This document shows positions 63,207-64,000 of a DNA stretch of 64,000 bases, piece by piece. Both the position numbers and the translations under genes were made by a program. This stretch comes from Chryseobacterium sp. T16E-39 (GTDB lineage: Bacteria; Bacteroidota; Bacteroidia; Flavobacteriales; Weeksellaceae): NCBI RefSeq assembly GCF_002216065.1, contig NZ_CP022282.1, positions 682,001-746,000 of the forward strand. Reading direction: 5' to 3'. Every line of letters starts with the position of its first letter. Positions within the stretch are counted from its first letter, which is position 1. Under the pieces are notes generated by a model that was not told the origin of the DNA, did not search any database, and worked only from the letters and a program-made list of their open reading frames with translations.

Positions 63207-63793
63207 AGAATATTAATAACTATTTAGCTCAGGTTTTAAATGTCCCCACGGAACAGGTGAATAACTGTAGTTTGCATTACGAAGTGAAAAAGATCCCAAA
63301 GAATCAGTTTCTTTTGCAATACGGTGAAATTTGCCGTTATGTTTTTTTTGTAGAAAAAGGACTTTTGAAGATGTATTCCATTGATAAAAATGGGAAAGAG
63401 CATATCATCCAATTTGCTCCTGAAAACTGGCTGATTTCTGATAGAACCAGTATTTATTTTAATGAACAGTCGGTATATTATATTGAAGCTGTTGAAGATT
63501 CAGAAGTTTTGTTTTTACATCCGGATTTCTTTAATAAGCTGGTTTCCCAGTTTCCGGACAGTCTGGAAAGAAGAGATATTCTGCTGCAGAAACATGTAAA
63601 AAGTCTTCAGGACAGAATCAACTCTTTATTGGGAGAAACTGCTGAAGAAAGATACCTGAAGTTCATTAAAATGTATCCGGATCTGTTATTAAGGGTTCCT
63701 CAATGGATGATCGCCTCTTATTTAGGAATAACACCCGAAAGTTTAAGCCGTGTACGAAAAGAATTAGCAAGAAAAAACTTTGTAGTAGACTAG
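63203..63793 (+). CDS. Crp/Fnr family transcriptional regulator
   Basis: A 196-residue regulator. Residues about 10-115 form a cyclic-nucleotide-binding-like barrel (FLLQYGEICRYVFFVEKGLLKMY), given here only by IVKKGLLKMY-like VEKGLLKMY. The C-terminus (about 145-190, WMIASYLGITPESLSRVRKEL) is a winged helix with recognition helix around PESLSRVRK. There is no Fe-S Cys cluster. It overlaps the ytxJ-like gene by four bases, so it may regulate the thiol operon. Its ligand is unknown. Confidence 0.9.
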   Translation: MKNINNYLAQVLNVPTEQVNNCSLHYEVKKIPKNQFLLQYGEICRYVFFVEKGLLKMYSIDKNGKEHIIQFAPENWLISDRTSIYFNEQSVYYIEAVEDSEVLFLHPDFFNKLVSQFPDSLERRDILLQKHVKSLQDRINSLLGETAEERYLKFIKMYPDLLLRVPQWMIASYLGITPESLSRVRKELARKNFVVD

Positions 63794-64000
63794 GATTCCC
63801 TTTCAATCATTTTTGCAAGTCTTCCAACCTCTATCAGTTTCTTTTGGGTTTCTTCTGACCAGGGAAGCCCAATACATAAGCGCATGCAATTTTCAAACTG
63901 ATCCTGAAGACTAAACATTCTTCCGGGTGCAATACTGATATTCTGTTTAATAGCCAGATCATATAACTTCCGGGTCTGTATTTTTTTATCAAATTCTACC
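63790..64000 (-). CDS. PLP-dependent aminotransferase (3' end only; MocR/aminotransferase type)
   Basis: The last 69 residues of a minus-strand gene that continues beyond the window. NISIAPGRMFSLQDQFENCMRLCIGLPW matches the C-terminal end of class I/II aminotransferases, in particular MocR-type fusions (given in part: IAPGRMFSLQDQFENCMRL). Only the C-terminus is visible, so its regulator half, if any, cannot be judged. The stop overlaps the crp stop region: the two genes are convergent and share four bases. Confidence 0.8.
   Translation of the reverse strand, partial: VEFDKKIQTRKLYDLAIKQNISIAPGRMFSLQDQFENCMRLCIGLPWSEETQKKLIEVGRLAKMIERES

Noticed and set aside
1..64000. CRISPR arrays, insertion sequences, prophage, riboswitches (T-box, SAM, TPP, purine)
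   Set aside because: No regular direct repeats with spacers, transposase or integrase-like proteins, or recognisable aptamer consensus were found in reading both strands.

Overview
The window looks like a chromosomal segment of a Flavobacteriia bacterium, most likely Chryseobacterium or a close Weeksellaceae relative. The DNA is AT-rich. Many genes are preceded by the Bacteroidota promoter form TTTG-N18..23-TAnnTTTG. At least six proteins end in a type IX secretion (T9SS) type A sorting domain, and several genes belong to a bacillithiol-type thiol system. No phage, insertion sequence or CRISPR array was seen. Almost everything reads as core chromosome with a few accessory islets.

Layout. 1-4.2 kb: end of a TolC-type efflux protein, a GNAT/MarR pair with a palindromic operator in its promoter, tRNA-Ala(GGC), small lipoproteins and an NlpC/P60 lipoprotein. 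4.6-9.4 kb: dapD followed by a four-gene envelope-sugar cluster (GT87, GT2, NodB deacetylase, GT4). 9.4-16.6 kb: a complete his operon (hisGDCBHAF-IE) behind a His-rich leader peptide and terminator. 16.7-20.5 kb: three tandem secreted M28 peptidases. 20.6-25.8 kb: thrS, infC, rpmI and rplT, with two unrelated genes inserted between infC and rpmI. 25.9-29.6 kb: a DUF4932 metallopeptidase-like protein, an M19 dipeptidase and a large helical protein of unknown role. 29.8-34.2 kb: leuA-leuC-leuD-leuB with a leucine-rich mini-ORF and terminator-like hairpin between leuC and leuD. 34.3-36.1 kb: a four-gene unit (MazG-like, thioredoxin-like, DUF4230, small charged protein). 36.4-37.5 kb: a TNT-domain lipoprotein toxin candidate with a Cys-rich partner gene. 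38-43.4 kb: two tandem metzincin proteases. 43.7-51.8 kb: acyl-CoA dehydrogenase, secreted endonuclease I, a satD/DUF3307 pair, purC, purF and a phosphodiesterase. 51.9-54.6 kb: three tandem outer-membrane beta-barrels. 55-60.2 kb: aroB, an RluB-type pseudouridine synthase, a periplasmic amidase flanked by repeats, and nicotinamidase. 60.4-64 kb: a DEAD-box helicase, then an overlapping operon of bstA-like, DUF1569, ytxJ-like and crp genes, and the end of an aminotransferase.

The most interesting non-standard signals are: three exact 29-bp operator-like repeats in front of satD; the leucine-rich mini-ORF that coincides with mutually exclusive RNA hairpins inside the leu operon; the TNT toxin/partner pair; a probable AUA start codon for infC; and the palindromes overlapping the GNAT/MarR promoter. 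Functional calls come from reading the translated sequences and recalling family features. No database search was run.
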